Below the pieces are notes generated by a model. The model saw only the letters and a list, made by a program, of their open reading frames with translations. It ran no database searches and had not been told where the DNA came from. Shown here one piece after another: positions 62,201 through 64,000 of a DNA stretch of 64,000 bases; positions within the stretch are counted from its first letter, which is position 1, and each line of letters begins with the position of its first letter. The DNA is taken from positions 28,844,445-28,908,444 of the forward strand of contig OU744446.1 of assembly GCA_916610825.1 (NCBI GenBank), in the 5' to 3' direction. The translations under genes and the position numbers were made by a program. The stretch is from Haliclystus octoradiatus. Its lineage: Eukaryota; Cnidaria; Staurozoa; Stauromedusae; Haliclystidae.

Positions 62201-63798
62201 GGAAAGTCTACATGTACAATTTTAAGTTGTTTACACACATCTAAAGACAGATAAAGACCGGTCACATCATAACATATAACGACTGTAGTATTTACGCTAT
62301 TACCATTTAAATCGAAAGTTAATTTGATTGTCCCGGCCTGAACTAAAGCGCGATTATCGACGCCAACGTAATTATGTGGACTGAACGGAGCCAACGTGCT
62401 ATCGAATTTGCCTATTGATTTCAGAAAGTCAAGACCTGCAACGGTTCCTTGAGCACCTGTGTCGCAGACAGCAGGGAAACGACCTAACAGTTTATTGTTT
62501 TCCCTAACATCGACATCAATTGTCGGTAATTTGCCACCATTGGAAGCTTGCATCGATTTAATAACTGATGTGCTCACGGTTTTGGTTTTCTCTAAGGACT
62601 TTAAACGTTTACGGCAAACTTTTGAGTAATGCCCTTTGAGGCCACAGTGGTCACATGTCACGTTTGCGGCAGGGCAGACTGATGTAAAATGCTTAACATA
62701 GCCGCACTTAGAACAAGGGCTTACTGAATTACTTGACTTGGAAGCAGAGTTACTGTCGTCATGCTTCGTTTTCTGTTGACGGTTATTATGATTTTTCTTA
62801 GCTTTGGTAGATTGTACATTACCAATTGTGCTATGTGTGGCGTGGGCTTGTTGACCTAGGGTACTAACAGTGGAAGAAGCGGCTTCTTCGGTTTGTAAAA
62901 ATTTGAGAGTGTCCTCTAGGTTTAGCGGGGGAGATTTTGCGATAACTTTGCGTTTTAAATTTTCATCCCTTAAACCTAGTACTAGAACAGCGGTCCGCAG
63001 TGCTTCTGGAGTCACTGCATCTACATTAGCATAGTCACTTTTCTCCATTAAATACGTGTAATATTGATCAATTAACTGGTTTGAGCCTTGAGTGACTGTG
63101 AGAAAGCTTTGCCAGTCGAGGTTAGAGTTGCGCTTAGATCTTAAGTGATCGGTTATCTTTTTCAGTATTAACTTAAGGGAGTCCGTCGTTGAACGTTCGA
63201 TTTTGATGACGCGGCGTACCATGTTCAGAAATGCTGGGGAACACAGACCCCAAAAGGTAGCAATTTGCCTATCATGAGGCTGGGCGTCTAAATCAATAAT
63301 CGCGATATAATTCAGAAATACCTCCTGCCAATCCAGGAACTGCTTTAGGTTGATGTCTGCATCTAATGTTGGTGGTGTCTTTATGACAGGTCGGGCAGAG
63401 GTCTGAACGTTGACTTGCTGAGACGTGCTTTCTCGGTTTTCTGGATCAGTGGTGCTTGTGACTACGGTTTTCGGCACAACGGCCGTAACGGCACGCACTT
63501 GTCTCTCGAGGTCATAAAAACTGTTTTCTAATTCAACCAATTGTGGCTCTTCCGGGTCTTCTGCTCCATCTTTGATGGGTTCTTGTACCAACACGGCCAA
63601 ATGTGACGCCACATAGCGTTCCAGCGCATCGTGAGCGCGTTTCGTTGTGATCGTCAAATTTTCCCTATCACTTTCAGTTCGTTCTGCTACTTCTGTGCTG
63701 GTGAAACTGGTGAGGGATGCCACCAGACGATCTAAGGCTCTTGTCAAATGTCCTTTAAGGCCTGATCGACTGTTTTTCAATAATTTAACATCAGCCAT
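59218..63798 (-). CDS. Ty3/Gypsy Gag-Pol polyprotein
   Basis: 1526 aa, a single unbroken ORF from ATG at 63798. Gag (about 1-340) ends in two CCHC zinc knuckles (CSKCGYVKHFTSVC near 360, CDHCGLKGHYSKVC near 379). Protease CDTGAQG near 443. Reverse transcriptase with LCVDLTKLN and the active site VVDD near 783, where most relatives have YxDD. RNase H with QTDASKTKG near 930. Integrase with HHCC finger, Asp in VSADLF (about 1247), SDGGPQF (about 1302) and Glu in GHAEAA (about 1338), DD35E spacing. The tail (YPTRSRRPPDYYGRK) is basic, with no chromodomain I can see. Gag and Pol share one frame. No envelope ORF follows. The layout resembles Mag-type Gypsy lineages; that placement is inference. 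Confidence 0.94.
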   Translation of the reverse strand: MADVKLLKNSRSGLKGHLTRALDRLVASLTSFTSTEVAERTESDRENLTITTKRAHDALERYVASHLAVLVQEPIKDGAEDPEEPQLVELENSFYDLERQVRAVTAVVPKTVVTSTTDPENRESTSQQVNVQTSARPVIKTPPTLDADINLKQFLDWQEVFLNYIAIIDLDAQPHDRQIATFWGLCSPAFLNMVRRVIKIERSTTDSLKLILKKITDHLRSKRNSNLDWQSFLTVTQGSNQLIDQYYTYLMEKSDYANVDAVTPEALRTAVLVLGLRDENLKRKVIAKSPPLNLEDTLKFLQTEEAASSTVSTLGQQAHATHSTIGNVQSTKAKKNHNNRQQKTKHDDSNSASKSSNSVSPCSKCGYVKHFTSVCPAANVTCDHCGLKGHYSKVCRKRLKSLEKTKTVSTSVIKSMQASNGGKLPTIDVDVRENNKLLGRFPAVCDTGAQGTVAGLDFLKSIGKFDSTLAPFSPHNYVGVDNRALVQAGTIKLTFDLNGNSVNTTVVICYDVTGLYLSLDVCKQLKIVHVDFPTTLSERHLSSVINTNPQNVVNVNKSSSPPKSVFNETARKQWIDSLSSNPTQQQREDDFKKLKQIYSQVFCDTDDVLPPMSGVGDAMKIELIEDHKPFAVHTARQIPFVYRDKAKSEIDRLQKMGVITPVGDTPVEWCHPLVVVGKPNGGVRLCVDLTKLNKQVKRTLHPATTPADAVKNIDLHSKYFTLLDAKCGYWQLPLDEDAQKLTTFITPWGRFKFLRAPMGFISSGDSYNLRCDQALEGISNVNKVVDDTLIDGDSYKTLVDRTCTVLERFVRHGITLNAEKCKFAQKTVDFVGYVIKPGGYSADPRKVEAISNFPSPTNRTELRSFLGLVNQLGMFTPSISSTAAPLRDLLSVKNEFLWLNTHEMAFNSLKEAMTSPPILSLFDPTAETVLQTDASKTKGLGYALMQKQQNEWKLIQCGSRFLQPCENRYAIIELEALAIVWATKKCHIYLAGLPTYTVLVDHKPLLPIFNNYTLDAVENHKLQSYKNKLSNYQFQVVWTKGSAHIIPDALSRAPVNDPSLDDEIENDTSLACMSFTLKVAACSITAENTDDEAAATLNDSKQSNVRQPLPDPIITDLQNVARNDADYQSLITCVENNFAGNSANQPYVLAYKKIWPELSTIDGLVLYGRRIVIPSKARQSVIARLHASHQGIVKTKRRARQTVYWPGINNDIVSSIEACSPCQHYRPSNQKEPLISDKLPSRIFESVSADLFQLNQKYYLVYVDRLSGFPFISEWNSDPSSSQVISVLKSHFSKTGVPSRFRSDGGPQFKSELFTNFLTRWGVNWSPSSPYHPQSNGHAEAAVKALKHLLAKCDNGDIKSESFLQGLLEYRNTPRSEGRSPSEWVYGHPLRSLVPAHYTSFSRSWQTSAKEIDSKLLRNKEATTKNYNKGSKVLKSIPVGSHVLLQHPQSKRWIEDGIVVSKNDRDYRIRLPSGKLKWRNRVFLHVAPDTSSDDIAEPDVSDQVQSDDTPRYPTRSRRPPDYYGRK

Positions 63799-63871
63799 CG
63801 TGACGCAATAAAATTAAACTCTTTGAATAACGTAAAATATTACTGTCCAAATAACAGGATCAACTGCGCCA

Positions 63872-64000
63872 TGTAAGATACGAAGACAATAGACGAATAA
63901 ACACCCGAATAGGTATATCCTGTTGATCTGAATCATGTATTTAATATTACGTACATACGACCTTCTACACTGGTCGTCACTAACACTCTGATTTAAAACT
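63872..64000 (-). repeat. Gypsy 5' LTR, truncated by the window end
   Basis: 129 bp visible, identical to the first 129 bp of the LTR at 58893. Confidence 0.92.

Larger units (their letters stand above)
58893..64000 (-). mobile_element. Ty3/Gypsy LTR retrotransposon, runs past the window end
   Basis: Minus-strand element. The 3' LTR is 58893-59078 (186 bp, TG...CA); the 5' LTR starts at 63872 and is cut by the window end after 129 bp, identical over that length. Next to the 5' LTR, in element sense, is TGGCGCAGTTGATCC, a normal TGG-type primer-binding site. A purine tract (GAAGGGGAGA in element sense) abuts the 3' LTR. It sits in the NAGS intron after exon 58658-58735, opposite to the gene. 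The target duplication cannot be checked. Confidence 0.95.

Overview
This is metazoan nuclear DNA. It has AT-rich, GT-AG introns, two multi-exon animal genes that can be read clearly (AKT protein kinase and N-acetylglutamate synthase), BEL/Pao retrotransposons (known only from animals), and a dense load of DNA-transposon fragments. I read it as a marine invertebrate, plausibly a non-vertebrate deuterostome such as a tunicate. That is inference from gene style and repeat content; no single feature proves the phylum.

Layout. 1512-15112 (+) carries the last eight exons of a gene I do not recognise; one intron holds a complete 7.0-kb BEL/Pao element with near-identical 533-bp LTRs and an open 1939-aa Gag-Pol. 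17951-44714 (+) is a complete AKT gene: 15 coding exons, 467 aa, PH domain, AGC kinase domain and C-terminal hydrophobic motif, all in frame. Its twelfth intron is about 15 kb and is built from a tandem array of a 3796-bp unit (a 905-bp segment, here called F, plus a 2891-bp segment P with a piggyBac transposase ORF on the minus strand). A second BEL/Pao element with apparently identical 252-bp LTRs has landed in the first F copy; the second F copy keeps the empty site. 44715-48918 is intergenic. 48956-58735 (+) is the first nine exons of a mitochondrial-type N-acetylglutamate synthase: targeting peptide plus amino-acid-kinase domain. The acetyltransferase exons lie beyond the window. A Ty3/Gypsy element on the minus strand (58893 to past 64000) occupies the next intron.

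Small repeats fill introns and spacers. Four families can be defined from termini and target-site duplications: TA-flanked pogo/Tigger-like MITEs (about 177 bp), hAT-like MITEs with CAGGGTC-type ends and 8-bp duplications, elements with TAGCCTG ends and 9-bp duplications (Mutator-like; 68 to 1002 bp), and foldback elements made of GTTCATGAAC palindromes. There are also a 59-bp x 21 tandem array that grew inside one hAT-like MITE, and a 79-bp tandem array.

Most of what is unusual here is structural. The piggyBac array carries the signature of unequal crossing-over, a microhomology junction and a datable retrotransposon insertion; two hAT-like MITEs are nested inside a pogo-like MITE; and a tandem repeat preserves the pre-insertion site of a MITE. 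I found no CRISPR, operon, rRNA or convincing tRNA gene.
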